From Zygnema cylindricum (Eukaryota > Streptophyta > Zygnematophyceae > Zygnematales > Zygnemataceae): DNA of 64,000 bases. Position 1 is the stretch's first letter; the number at the start of each line of letters is the position of its first letter. Of this stretch, positions 23,097 through 34,235 are shown piece after piece. Location: positions 100,142-164,141 of the forward strand of contig JBBHKE010002252.1 in the NCBI GenBank assembly GCA_037447655.1. The letters are read 5' to 3'. The notes beneath the pieces are model-generated. The model was not told the DNA's origin. It made no database searches and saw nothing but the letters and a program-made list of their open reading frames with translations. Both the position numbers and the translations under genes were made by a program.

Positions 23097-24407
23097 TGTT
23101 GATATTTATGTATTTTCAAGGTCTGTTTTAGGATAGAAAAGTAGAAGAGGCAGTCTGCCTCTAACCTCCTTCTCTAAGCCCCCGCACTTGTTGTAGTCAT
23201 TGAAGGTTGGAGAGGGAGCTAGAGCCCATGGCTGCCTAAGCTCTCCAAAGAAACAGCTGTAGATAATAGATATGTTTACAAAAAAGTTATTTGACGGACC
23301 TAGAAATTGATCCTGGTACCTACCGTCCGTCAAACATCCCGTAGTCGTTAGCTTTGTCCATTTAGCCTAGGACTATTGCTAGGACATATACGGTTTGAAA
23401 GATATTTTTATAGTTACAAGTAGGGTTTTCCATTTAACTGGATTAGGGTATATGGGGCATAGAAACAGTTGTACTTTTAGTACCGGACGAAATAAATAGT
23501 AAGGACATTTATTTCGACGGTCCGTTTTAAATGACGATGTAAATCGAACGGCCGTGGTTAGTGCCGACATCGCGGAAAGGACAATTTGCAGTTTTCAGAT
23601 GCCGCCACTCCAGATGACACGTGGCAACACCATACGGGCTTACGAAATTTCCGGAACGGCAAAAAACAAATCCGGAAGTGACAAATGTCGCAATATGGCG
23701 TTTTTTTACATTGTACGTACAGAAAGTACTCCGACACTTGTACTTTCTTGTACGGCACCGTTTTTCAGACGTGGCATGACCTGGAGCCACGTGGAGAGAT
23801 AATATTTGACAACACGAATTCCGGGAATTAAAAAAACGAGTCCAAATAAACACGTGTTGGTTTTTGGCCATGTCGTACGATGGCCGTACAAAAGGTACAC
23901 CGACAATTGTACCTTTATGTACTTTACAGTCTTGTCATTGGTTCGTACTTTAGTAATAGGGGGCTTAGAGAGGGGTTTTAGGACTTAGAATATTTTCTGG
24001 TAGGTAGGTGTCTATTCCAGAGAGCACCTTGTATAAATGGTAAACTTTGGCCAGCCATAACAATCAATTCAGTTGACCATTTTAAGTGATTCTTTTTGCT
24101 GCAAACTCAAGGGAGTCCACGCTACACGTGAGTGTAGTTGGTCATAGTTTTTGCTTGCCTGGGTGGCTGCATTTCTAAGGGAAAGTTAAAGTAGGTGAAT
24201 GTGTCCAAATCTCATATTCTAACTTTGCATTCTGTGGTGGAACTGAGCACACAGAAAGTGTTATTTCACAGGGGTAAAGCTGTAATGGGGTTCTAATTGT
24301 GAAGGGGTCAATCATTTGGCTTTACATCAAGTTGGAGTCGGCACTATCTAGATTAGCTTCCTTTGGACCTACAAATTTTGTGTGGCAACGGAGCCCATAG
24401 AATTTCA
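23097..24407 (+). repeat. Left LTR of element D
   Basis: TGTTGATATTTATG to GAATTTCA. It contains the core CCATGGCTGCC (23,226), a TTTGACGGAC/GTCCGTCAAA stem with an antisense tRNA-like block (about 23,288-23,375), two GTAC clusters (about 23,710-23,757 and 23,874-23,935) and a TATA box TGTATAAAT (about 24,031). The usual ATG 20 nt before the end is ACG here (24,388). Confidence 0.93.
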
Positions 24408-24747
24408 GGTTATGGGCCCACCATTTAAGGTGCCTATGTTCGATGGAACAGACTTCACTTACTGGGAGTTTACGATGAATGGATTGCTTTTCGAGAAGCA
24501 CTTATGGGGAATTATTTCAAGACAAGTGAGGTGTCCGCCATCGGGCTTTGGAGGAGCTCACCATGGAGAATCATCTGGGGCTGACCAGAACACCAACCAG
24601 GGTTCAGTTGCAACGGAAGGTGAATGGAAAATCATTACCGTGGAAAGGGAAATAGGGGAGAAAGATAAAGGGACACCTATGATGAGGGGAGTTAGGCTCT
24701 CGGCTACAGTTCCACTTGTGGGGGTTATAACTGAACCAAAAATTTAA
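24382..24747 (+). pseudogene. Element D gag, N-terminal part
   Basis: It reads through the primer-binding site (24,408-24,422) as QVMGPP, then FDGTDFTYWEFTMNGLLFEKHLWGI, the same copia Gag start as element C. The conserved ATG is mutated to ACG, and the frame stops at 24,745. The capsid part continues in another frame around 24,811-25,146 (YKSETIQRQQLV, YVELASAG), so at least one frameshift has occurred. Confidence 0.85.
24408..24422 (+). promoter_or_regulatory. Primer-binding site of element D
   Basis: GGTTATGGGCCCACC, identical to the sites in A and C and placed directly after the LTR end. Confidence 0.9.
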
Positions 24748-25103
24748 GAAAATGATAGGAAAATTTGGGAATATAAAATCACTATAGTAAAACATCTCAT
24801 ACTTAGATATGTGTGTAAGTCCATAGCTATCACTCTTTTGAGTCTAACCAAGTGTTCGGAAATCAGGGAAACACTAATTCAAATTTATAAGAGTGAGACT
24901 ATACAGAGGCAGCAATTAGTAAAACAGGAAATAGAGGCCTATGTTTATAAAGGCGGTAGCATGATAGAGTTTTGCAATGATATTACTGCGTTATATGTTG
25001 AGCTTGCTAGTGCGGGATATGTAGAATCTGAGGAGAGAAAAATTAATACACTAATCATGAAACTCCAGATGAGTACGAAGACATCATTTACCGTATGTAG
25101 GGA

Positions 25104-25937
25104 ATGGATGGCTCCTCGTGGACTTGGAGCATCACCATGGGGATAATACTTGTGAGGGAAAGCACCTTCGAGCTTCGTAGGGGAAGTGGGAGGGTGAGTG
25201 CATTTACAGCTGGTGGTGACTGGCGGAAGCGTGATGAGAGGAACGGCGGTGACGAGCGGAAGCGTGAGGAGAGGAAGAAAGACAAAGGTAAACCTTATCG
25301 GAACTTTGGTGGAAAGAGAGGGAGAAGAAAAGAAAGGGGAGCTTTGGAAAAAGGGGTTTGCTTTTTCTGTAGAGAACTAGGTCACCATATGGAGGAGTGT
25401 CCTCGTTTGGAAGAACTTAGAAGTTGGAGTGTGAATGAGAAGGAAGAAGGGGAAGAGGAGAAAGAGGATGAAGAAATATTGGAGCTTCTTCACATCGGTA
25501 GAATGGAGAAGAGAGAAAAGTACACTGAAACTCCACGAAGGAAACAGTGTGCTTTTGGAGGTATAAGAGAAGTAAAGAGAGGGGAGGCACTTGAGGATGT
25601 CAAGGAGTGTAGAGTGCATGACTTAGAAATGCGAAAGTCAGATCTAAGATCCATAAGTGAAAATGGGAAAGGTATAATTAATGAGGATAATTTCATAGAA
25701 AATTCGGAAATAGAAAACTGGTCGGAAAGGGAGACTTCAACGGATTCTGAGGAAAAGGGAGAAGTGAAACTCGAAAGGGTTTTAAAGGATAGGGGAGAAG
25801 GTGAATATTTAATGAAAGGTTTAGGGGAGGAGAAATATTTATTGGGAATAAATTTAGAAAGTGAGAGTGGAAAGAAATCCATGGGAGAGAGTGAGGAAAG
25901 TTTATTTTTTGGGGGTAATGGGTTTGACATCACTTAA
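25104..25937 (+). pseudogene. Element D Gag end with CCHC zinc knuckle and Glu-rich tail
   Basis: A 277-codon frame. The first part matches Gag of element C (GGDWRKRDER, KPYRNFGGKRG). An intact CCHC knuckle follows (CFFCRELGHHMEEC, near residues 94-107), with the spacing Cys-x2-Cys-x4-His-x4-Cys. After the CAFGG motif, where protease should begin, the sequence becomes an acidic Glu/Lys/Ser-rich tract without a protease, integrase or RT motif. It resembles in composition the interior of element A. A short piece near its end (GEEKYLLGINLESE) recalls the RT segment GEAKYILGIQMERD, so the tract may be a compressed pol relic. Confidence 0.75.
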
Positions 25938-26306
25938 GGAAGTGATGGCATTTATGAAGGTGTGCCTGTAAAAGGGTTAGCACCTGGGTGTGTGTTCCAG
26001 ATTGGAGATGGGGCTGGCTATTTGAATTGCAAGAGGGAAATTGGATTTAGTGTGGATGGAAAAGAGATGAGGCGGATAAAATCTTTGCTTGGATTTATAA
26101 AAAGTGGGATGCTAAATAAAATGTGTGATGCAATTATTATTTTGGTTCATCTAATGCACTGTTTCAAATACGAGAGTATTTTTTTAAATTTTTATGAAAA
26201 GAAAAGAAAAAAAAAATATTTGTATATAAAAAGAGAAAAAGGGAGAGAGTGTTTGTTTATTTGTGTGAGGGAGTCGTAAAGAAAATAGACTAGAAAATAA
26301 GGGGAG
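25938..26306 (+). pseudogene. Element D RNase H remnant and polypurine tract
   Basis: The frame 25,962-26,279 has degraded RNase H features: GCVFQIGDGAG for the GYVLQIGSGAC segment, RRIKSLLGFIKSGM for WVKSLLEELGFMKSG. Catalytic residues are gone. It ends in the polypurine tract AAGGGGAG (26,299-26,306). Confidence 0.75.
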
Positions 26307-27508
26307 TGTTGATATTTGAGCATTTTCTAGGTTTGTATTATGATAGGAAAAAGGTAGAGGCAGTCTACCTCTAACTCCTTTCTCTAAGCCCCTACACTTG
26401 TTCTAGTCACTAAAGGCTGGATAGGGAGATAGAGCCATGGTTGCCTAAAGCTTTCTAGAGAGACAGGTAGTAGAAAATAGATAGGTTTACCAAAATTATT
26501 GACGGACGCAGGAATTGATCCTAGTACCTGTTGTCCGTCAAAGTAGCCGTTAGCTTTGTCTGTTAAGTCTAAGACCAGTGCTAGGATATATAAGGTAAAA
26601 TAAATATATATATATAGTTACACGTAGACTAATTCGTTTAACGGGAAATAGATACGTAGTGCATTGGTAGAGTGCTCTATAGTAGGGAACACGGTAGGTG
26701 ACGAAACCGATACCGCGCATTTGTTTCGATAGCGAAACAAATAGCGCACATCAATTTTCAACGGCTACAATTGAAATACAGTTCTAATCAGACGGCCGCG
26801 ATAGCTACCGAGATCGCGAAATAGGTTTTTGGTGGTTTGCGATAACCGCCAAGTCAATTGACACGTGGCACAAACACATTGGCTTGCGGCATATCCGGGG
26901 ATTATTGAACGAGTCAGCATATGGCACGTGTCGACTTTTTGGCCATGTCGTACGATGGCCGTACAAAAGGTACACCGACACCTGTACCTTTATGTACTGT
27001 ACAATAATGCGATTGGTCCGTACTTCAGTACTAGGGGGTTTAGAGAGGTGTTTTAGGACTTATAATATTTTGGTAGGTATCCACCTCCCTCCGAAAGAGC
27101 ATCTGTATAAATCGGCAAACTTTGCCATTTAATATCAACTCATTTTGTAGACCAATTTCAGTGATTCTTTTTGTTGCGCACTAAGGGGAGTCTACGCTAC
27201 ACATGGATGTAGTTTGTAGAAACTAATGGTTTTATTTGTATTTTCTAGGTCTGAAAAGAAATATAGAAGTCGAGGCAGTCTATCTCTAACTTCTCTCTCC
27301 AACTCTCAAACTTGTCGCAGTCACTGAGAAATTGGAGAGGAAGCTAGAGCCATGGCTACCTTGGTTTCACAGGGGTGAAGCTGTAATGGGGTTCTGATTG
27401 TGAAGGGGTCAATCATTTGGCTTTATATCAAGTTGGAGTCGGCACTATCTAGATTAGCTTCCTTTGGACCTGCGAATTCTGTGTGGCAATGGAGCCCATA
27501 GAATTTCA
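26307..27508 (+). repeat. Right LTR of element D
   Basis: TGTTGATATTTGAG to GAATTTCA, with a GTAC cluster (26,947-27,003), TATA (about 27,106) and an ATG at 27,489, 20 nt before the end. About 27,222-27,365 is a foreign patch resembling the start of an LTR (TTTTCTAGGTCTG onward to GCCATGGCTACC). It replaces the segment seen at about 24,140-24,260 of the left LTR. Confidence 0.92.
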
Positions 27509-27513
27509 TAAAT

Positions 27514-28737
27514 GGTTGTTGTGCTTCCGCTTGTTCTGCGCATTTTGTGTTTGTTTACGATCCTGTCAAAATTCATAAATCAGTGTCAACAACACTATTT
27601 AAGCGAGGGGAAAGCGATCCTGCCACGTCTCCTTCTACTAAACTAGTGTTACATGTTCCAACTTCGCATTAGCGCTAATAAATCCTTAACGCTAATGGCA
27701 ATAGGCAGTGTAGTGGTTTAAACTTTAAAGAATAGTTTTATGTCGCTTTGTGGGGGCTGACTTGCCTCGCCTGTTGAGATTTATTTTGTAATTTTTAATA
27801 TCTTCTAGGTAAAGAACATGGTTATATTGCAAAATAAGCTCCACGATGAATAAAACTGGATCACTTCTATATTATACACAAAACCTTTCTTTGAAATATT
27901 TTGTTTTAAAGAAATTGTCAGTTACTAACCAAAATCTGCGTAAACAATCGCCTTGGGAAACTTGTCTTGTAAAAGCTTACATCTCTTCCTGGCTATGAGT
28001 GTAAAAATTTCAGTTTTGCCCTCAATCACCTAACAACATGTGTCCGGTAAAAGCTTTCATCTCTTCCCATCGATGAGGTTTCGGACTAGCCCCAAAGATT
28101 CTTATGCACGCATCAACATTTCATTTGCAAACAAATGTACAATTCGACGCAATTTTGGTTCTCAATCTTTTTTTTCATAGAATCAATTTCGGTATTTAAA
28201 ACATATTCATATAAATTGTTCAGAAAAAGGCTCAATGGAACTATAGGCATAGAATTTCAAGCAAATAGAACCAGCGATGGAAATTCAAATGTTGAAATCA
28301 CCATTGATTGACGTCTACCTCTCTAGTCTAACTTTCGAACCTTCTCTAAAAATCAAGACTCACATATCTGCTGTTGAATTGAATCCTTTTTAATTAAATA
28401 TTTTGAGTGGAATTTGAAAAGCATCAACAACATTAATGGGACACATTATTGAACCAAACATTACTATCGGCATCACAATGTTCCGTTTGGAAACCTTTGG
28501 AAATTGAAGAATAACTCAGGATAAGTAGAATCAATATTGAACAAAATTGCTGAGCCTTAAATCATGTGCTTAAGAGAAGAAAAAATTGATAGGGAAATGC
28601 AAAAGAGGAGACAGATCTTTCCATAACCGAGATATAAAAAACGGCCCCTTCCACAGTAATTCAGGAACTATCCCATTTAAAAAAAAAAAATATTGACAAT
28701 TGCCTGACATAAAAATATGCCAAGAAAGTAAGGAACT
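27514..28737. other. Intergenic, no gene seen
   Basis: AT-rich single-copy-looking DNA after the TAAAT duplication of element D. I find no long open frame or repeat here. Confidence 0.5.
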
Positions 28738-28965
28738 ATATACAATAAACTAAACTAAACTATAAACAGAACAAGGCTTGTGCAATTAAACAGTTCTCTA
28801 AATGGAGAACATTCTATATCTACAACCGAAACAAAAACAGAATAAGACTTTTACAAACAAAAAGTTGACTAAAAGGAGAACGTTCTATATCTATAAACTG
28901 AATTGCAAACAAAATAAGGTTTGTACAAACAAACAGTTATCTAACGAGAGAACGCTCTATATCTC
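28738..28965. repeat. Three imperfect ~72-bp tandem units
   Basis: Units carry GGAGAACATTCTATATCTA / GGAGAACGTTCTATATCTA / GAGAACGCTCTATATCTC and AAACAGAATAAGAC-like segments, spaced about 70 bp. They lie downstream of the syntaxin gene (minus strand), possibly in its 3' flank. Confidence 0.75.
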
Positions 28966-29302
28966 CCCTTCAGATTTTAAATCCTATTTTAAATTAATAG
29001 TAGCTCACATGTAATCCTTTCCTGGTCTGCAACTAGGAGTTACTAGAGGCATCCCTTCTATTTGCTGAAGTAAAATACTAATAAGGAGGAGGGAAATAAT
29101 CCCAGAAAAGAGAAAACCTGCAATATACAGTTCAGGCAACAATAGCCTTTCCAAAGAAGCTTTCAATATAGATTTTGGTTCCCTCTGCTCATGGAACCAA
29201 ATAAAAACTATTAGCAAAAAATGTGTTTTCTTAAACAGAGTTATGTAAGAAATTGCGCTGTACTATGCTTCCGCAACATAGCTAAAATTAACACCTTTTT
29301 TT

Positions 29303-30226
29303 TTAGAACACACCTAATTTCCACAGAACAAAAAGAACGATTACGAGGAATATTGAACCAAAAATAATGGCACCATAAAATTTCCATTTTCTCGTATCCT
29401 TTTGAGTTTCTCGAGCCGTCCTCAGCTGTTTTACCCCTCTTCCTACATCTTCTTTCGCTGTTTCGACCGCATGTTCAATATCGTCCAACAATTCTCCCTG
29501 TGCCTCCACATGATTGGCCATCTCTAAAAAGAGATCATGTAACTCCACCATATTCTGCATCACCTCCTTAACCACTCCATGTCTCTCCTCCATCTCATAC
29601 AAAGCTGTCTTTGCTGAACCCCCTTGTTTTTGTACCGCAAGATGGAAAATTTCATCACTTTTTCCAGTTTCCACCAACTTATCGACCACCTCCGGGTCCG
29701 GTGACTCTCCTGTAATGGTAAAGATTCTCCTTTCCACAGATTCTCTATTATCTTTCTCCATTTCCTCTCTCAAATCCGAAAACTTGCTCACAACCTTCTT
29801 AAACTTGACAGCCAAGCTATTTGTGATGTTCATTCTCATCCGATACGTGGCAGTTCCTTCCCCACACCCCTCAAGTTTCATATTTCTACTATTTTCAGCT
29901 TTCAAAACATCAAGTTTCTGCTTCGCCTTTCCAGCCAACACTTTCAACATTGAAAAATTTCCTTGCATTTCCTTTTTCACATCTTGCAATTCTCCTATTT
30001 TAATAATCGCCTTCGTCTTCATGTGCGATTCTTCCAAAAGCTCCAGAAGGCTTTCACTTTGATGTATATCTTCTTCAATGGCCTTTGCTTTCTTTTCAAA
30101 AGACCTTTGAATACTATCAGATAATTGTCTGTTGTTTGTCATTCCCGATTCGAGGTCGATTTCTTTTTCGTTGGATACACGACTTCGGCTGCTTGGGAAC
30201 CATGAACGAGTGAATAAATCATTCAT
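29303..30226 (-). CDS. Plant Qa-SNARE syntaxin, SYP1 (SYP11/12) group
   Basis: A single-exon gene of 307 residues, the usual length of plant SYP1 syntaxins. These are plasma-membrane or division-plane Qa-SNAREs that pair with Qb, Qc and R-SNAREs to fuse secretory vesicles. The N-terminus MNDLF is characteristic of the group. The helical Habc region runs from about 35 to 155. The motif VERRIFTITGESPDPE (164-179) matches the conserved linker (VERRYFTVTGE in KNOLLE). The SNARE helix is about 205-270, with the zero-layer Gln at 243 (HVEAQGELLDDIE). A basic stretch RKWKF precedes one C-terminal membrane anchor (about 283-303), so it is tail-anchored. The SNARE core and anchor look intact. KNOLLE-type and SYP12-type members cannot be told apart by eye. 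Upstream lies a repeat-rich region rather than another gene. Confidence 0.95.
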   Translation of the reverse strand: MNDLFTRSWFPSSRSRVSNEKEIDLESGMTNNRQLSDSIQRSFEKKAKAIEEDIHQSESLLELLEESHMKTKAIIKIGELQDVKKEMQGNFSMLKVLAGKAKQKLDVLKAENSRNMKLEGCGEGTATYRMRMNITNSLAVKFKKVVSKFSDLREEMEKDNRESVERRIFTITGESPDPEVVDKLVETGKSDEIFHLAVQKQGGSAKTALYEMEERHGVVKEVMQNMVELHDLFLEMANHVEAQGELLDDIEHAVETAKEDVGRGVKQLRTARETQKDTRKWKFYGAIIFGSIFLVIVLFVLWKLGVF

Positions 30227-30227
30227 A

Positions 30228-30500
30228 TTGAGTGGTTAAGAATGAAAAAAAATGGATTAAAAAGTTTGTTTTTCTCACAGTGTCAACACTCAGCGAAATA
30301 CTGTTTTGTCAAAATATTATACCAGAAGTGAAAGATTTCTCAGAGGAGAGCTGATAGGGAGAGAGAGAGCTAAAATACAACTATATTGAGTGGTTAAGAA
30401 TGAAAAAAATGGCTTAAAAAAATTGTTTTTCTCACAGTGTAAACACTCAGTGAAATACTCTACCAGTTTTGTCAAAATATTCTACCAGAAGTAAAGCTGA
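30228..30500. repeat. Duplicated ~115-bp segment in the syntaxin 5' flank
   Basis: ATTGAGTGGTTAAGAATG begins at 30,228 and again at 30,386, each followed by TTTTTCTCACAGTGT and a GTCAAAATATT-CCAGAAGT segment. The proximal copy begins directly upstream of the start codon. A weaker third copy may lie near 30,580-30,640. Confidence 0.85.
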
Positions 30501-30644
30501 TAGAGAGAGAAGGAGCTAAAATACGACTAAAATATGGAAAATTGCTTCAAAATATTACTCTGTGGAAAAATAATGGTTCTTGAAAAGTACAAGTTATTCC
30601 TAGTGTGAACACTTTGCAAAATACTGTTATCAAAAAACCCTACC

Positions 30645-30645
<1 letters not shown>

Positions 30646-30690
<45 letters not shown>

Positions 30691-30692
30691 GT
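30646..30692. repeat. (GA)n microsatellite
   Basis: A nearly pure GA run of about 45 bp upstream of the syntaxin gene; a shorter one is at 31,028-31,043. GA/CT runs near plant promoters can bind GAGA-binding (BBR/BPC) factors; that role here is inference only. Confidence 0.9.
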
Positions 30693-30699
30693 CAGAAAA

Positions 30700-32503
30700 G
30701 TTACTAACAGAATCCAAAATATAGATTTAGAAAAGAAATAAGCTTCGTTAATGTCTTTAGCTACAGAGTCAAAATTGCATTTAAAATACGACAAAGTAAG
30801 CTTCAAAAAAGTTAGTCTGTGAAAAAGAAACTGCACTTAGAAAAGCAAAGGAGAATACAAAGAAAGTCTTGTTTAAACAAAAAGTTAAAACTGCTTCTAG
30901 AAAGTAAGAGCACAATTGGCTTTATGAATTTTTTTAAATGGCTACAGGACTAGTCTAAGTATTCTTCCTTGGATTGCTTACTTCCTTGTCTGAGATTTGA
31001 TCCGGAGCAAACGTGCAAGCGTCCTGCAGAGAGAGAGAGAGACAGTACTGAAGATGATTATTGCCACCGACATTTTGCTGAATCAAACGACTACATGAAT
31101 AAGAAAATAGTACGTGCCGTACTGTACTTAGTGCTGAGATATGCAGTATAGTACTGTACTGTATTGTACTGTACCGGACCAGCTTCAATGTCAGAATCGG
31201 CTGTGTGAGCTCTAGATGGTGATTTGTGCCGTACACGTACTCATTCTAGGTGTGATTGACAAATTTTGTACAGATTAATTCGAGTACTAGAGTTTGATTA
31301 TCTTTTTTAGTATTGATTACACTAGTTTACATACCGCTGTTTTTGCGGCTTCTATATTTAGCGAGGACAGCTAGTATAAAAAAATATTTTCATATGAAAG
31401 GCCTTCAATAATCCACGTGGAATTACACTATTTAGATTTTATCACTTTATTTTTCTATGCAGACATTACAGTGAGATACAGTATGGGTATCGAACAAGCC
31501 CTCATACAAGTGTGGGACCTTGGATTTAGGGTTGTTTTTTTAATAAAAAAAACAAAAAAACCGAAAAAAAAACCCTAAACGAGCGGTCGCGCGGATAATA
31601 CGGGCGACGTGGACGTCTTCGGCACCCCGCGGTGCCAAAAAGTTGCAAGATTCAGCACAGTACTGACAAATCCGCTTCATGATTTTGTCAGTCATACTTT
31701 TGTGGATTTTCGGATCAGCGGCACATTCACACCTATGCCGTATAGTATCCACGACAAATCTTTAAGCCGTCTTTGTCGCATACTGGCATTGGACCCCAGT
31801 TTCAGATGTACTTTAACGTACATTTTGATCGGACGGTTTAGAAATCATTCATAAAATCGGCAGCAGACATTCAGCCGAAAAGTGCCAACCGCGTCGCTCC
31901 ACACGCTGAGTGGACCGGGCTTTACGCATTTCAAATGACAATTTAAGGTAGAACTAAAAAGCACTAATCACGTCAAAATAGCGACAAGCTGTCAAAGCTC
32001 AAAACCATACGGAATACACAAAGCGTGTTTTCGTGTTGGTTTACGCTTATTCGCATTAAAGGTTATCGCGTTTCACAATTTACCGTTCCGTCAGAAATTC
32101 AAGTGATACCGACCGGCTAGCAAGTAGCCATACGGCATAAGATCTTGACCGTTGCCGAATGACGACCTGTCGGTGGAACCTTCTAGCCATCTGCGATTTG
32201 CCGTTAAGTAAATCGACACTCTACGATTTTCTGATATGAGCGGCTGAAAATTGTTGTAGGCTTTGTGACGAACTGACAGCTACCGTTAGATACTGGACGG
32301 CCAAGGAGGTTGCACATATCATAACATCCATTTCAGATTTGCAGTACACCTGCGAAGCGCGAAAAAAATCTGCAGACCGTCAGCACATTTAATGGTGATT
32401 CTAGGGGTGGCACCGATAATTCAAGGTACATGAGACGTACAGAAATCAGCAAGTTTTCAACAATTTGACCAAAACTAAACGACAGAATATCGGTGCGCTA
32501 CAG
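30700..32503. other. Intergenic, no gene seen
   Basis: No convincing gene. The GTACTGTACTGTATTG run near 31,150-31,175 is a short low-complexity stretch. 31,540-31,620 has A-rich DNA with a single AAACCCTAAA motif, and 31,600-32,400 is moderately GC-rich with only short frames on both strands. Confidence 0.5.
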
Positions 32504-32505
32504 TA

Positions 32506-32994
32506 CACCGTGAATCGCTATTAGCGTACATGACGCTAATTGGGGTACCCCTTTTTTTGGGGTAAATTCTCAAATAGAATAAAGTACGCTAAATGTTTCT
32601 GCACGTTATTTGAGGTACCCCGCTCAATGCGGTTCATAACTGTAATTTAGTGCCCTTTTAAATAGTGTGGTGTACGAACTATCAGATCTGTACTACTCCG
32701 TACATTTTCAAATTTAAAAGTACAGAAAATATAATAATATATAATTGCGTAAATATTTTCCGGCATACGCAGATGTCAAAAAAACGCGACGGCGTACGAT
32801 TTGAGCAATTTCGTACATTTACATGTTTTAGTGTAGACATATTATGTGCCGAAATTTTTTACAAAGCAGTTTACAAATTAGAGTACATGATAAATTAGTA
32901 TCATGGTGTACCCGAAAAAACACAATTTACCGTAAAGTACGCTAATTGTTTCATTACACTATATTTTTTATTACGCTAATAGCGATTCACGGTG
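32506..32994 (+). mobile_element. 489-bp TA-target MITE, copy 1
   Basis: Terminal inverted repeat CACCGTGAATCGCTATTAGC at both ends, with TA at each flank (32,504 and 32,995). The subterminal regions carry several ATTAGCGTAC / GTACGCTAAT motifs, as expected for transposase binding. A TA target duplication fits Tc1/mariner (Stowaway-type) elements. No transposase is present. A 77-codon frame (32,665-32,898) lacks an ATG. Confidence 0.92.
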
Positions 32995-33001
32995 TACTGT
33001 A

Positions 33002-33490
33002 CACCGCGAATCGCTATTAGCGTACATGACGCTAATTGGGGTACCCCTTTTTTTGGGGCAAATTCTCAAATAGAATAAAGTACGCTAAATGTTTTTGCAC
33101 GTTATTTGAGGTACCCCGCTCAATGCGGTTCATAACTGTAATTTAGTTCCCTTTTAAATAGTGTGGTGTACGGATAGTCAGATCTGTACTATTTCGTACA
33201 TTTTTAAGTTTAAAAGTACATAAAATATAATAATATATAATTGCGTAAATATTTTCCGGCATACGCAGATGTCAAAAAAACGCGACGGCGTACGATTTGA
33301 ACAGTTTCGTACATATTCATGTTTTAGCGTGGACATATTATGTGCTGAAAATTTTTATAAAGCAGTTTACAAATTAGAGTACATGATAAATTAGTATCAT
33401 GGTGTACCCGAAAAAACACAATTTACCGTAAAGTACGCTAATTGTTTCATTACGCTATCTATTTCATTACGCTAATAGCGATTCACGGTG
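33002..33490 (+). mobile_element. 489-bp TA-target MITE, copy 2
   Basis: Same orientation and exactly the same length as copy 1, only 7 bp after it (TACTGTA between them). The 5' end reads CACCGCGAATCGC. The internal frame is broken by a TAA. Confidence 0.92.
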
Positions 33491-33566
33491 TACTGTCCAA
33501 AAATATTCTACCCTCCATAGCACAAGCAAACTAAAAAAGTTGTCTCACTGACAAGCTCAGCATTCA

Positions 33567-34016
33567 AGTGTCATATGCATTTTCTCTTCGTCCCTCCCTC
33601 CCTCCCTCCTTCCCTCTCTCGACGAATGGCAACCCCGGCTTCAGTGTGACAAATTTCACGTGCGGAAACGTACCGCATCGGCAGAGTGACAAGTCGCCTC
33701 GATCACATAAAGAGTGTCATATGCATTTGCTCTACCTCCCACCCTACCTCCTTCCCTCCTCCCCTCTCTCCCTCCCTCCCTCCATCGCTTCCCTCCCTCC
33801 CTCGACAAATTGCAACACGGGTTTCCGTGTGACAAACGTACCGCATCAGGAGCATCGCATCGGGACAAGTCACCTCGATCGCATAAACGGCGTCGTATGC
33901 ATTTGCTCTCCTTCCCTCCCTCCCTCCTTCCTTCCCCCCCTCCCTCCCTCACCCCCGCCCTCATTTCTTCCTCCCTCCCTCTCTCGCTTTCTCCCTACTC
34001 CCTCCAAACCCCCGAA
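33567..34016. repeat. Three CT-rich satellite units
   Basis: Units start at GTGTCATATGCATTTTCTC (33,570), GTGTCATATGCATTTGCTC (33,714) and GCGTCGTATGCATTTGCTC (33,892). Each has a CCCTCCCTCC tract and a segment with ACGTACCGCATC or GTCACCTCGATCGCATAA. The long Pro/Ser frames across it are composition artefacts. Confidence 0.9.
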
Positions 34017-34235
34017 AAAAATAACATTGTATCAGTGTATTGGCAATACCCGATAGGGACATCGATATTAGGGCATTGGGAATAACATAAATTAATTAAC
34101 GTTCTGTATATCAGTTCAAAATTTGCGTGGGCACGTCGGATATCGGTGGACAATTCGATGCGACATGCATGATTGATCAATGTCATCTCTCGATGAAATT
34201 GGTAATAACAACTGGGTAAGTGATTTGCTTTATAA

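Larger units (their letters stand above)
23097..27508 (+). mobile_element. Element D: non-autonomous Ty1/copia element (4.4 kb)
   Basis: Left LTR 23,097-24,407 (1,311 bp), interior 24,408-26,306, right LTR 26,307-27,508 (1,202 bp). The element is flanked by perfect 5-bp duplications TAAAT (23,092-23,096 and 27,509-27,513). The interior keeps gag, a good zinc knuckle and the CAFGG start of protease, then goes straight to a Glu-rich tract and a degraded RNase H end. Integrase and RT are absent. The two LTRs differ by a duplicated GTAC segment in the left one and a foreign patch in the right one. Confidence 0.95.

Noticed and set aside
28738-28965. CRISPR-like array
   Set aside because: Only three imperfect long units with no spacer structure, in a plant nuclear context.
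33568-34085. Pro/Ser-rich frames of 123-162 codons
   Set aside because: CT-rich satellite DNA; composition artefact.
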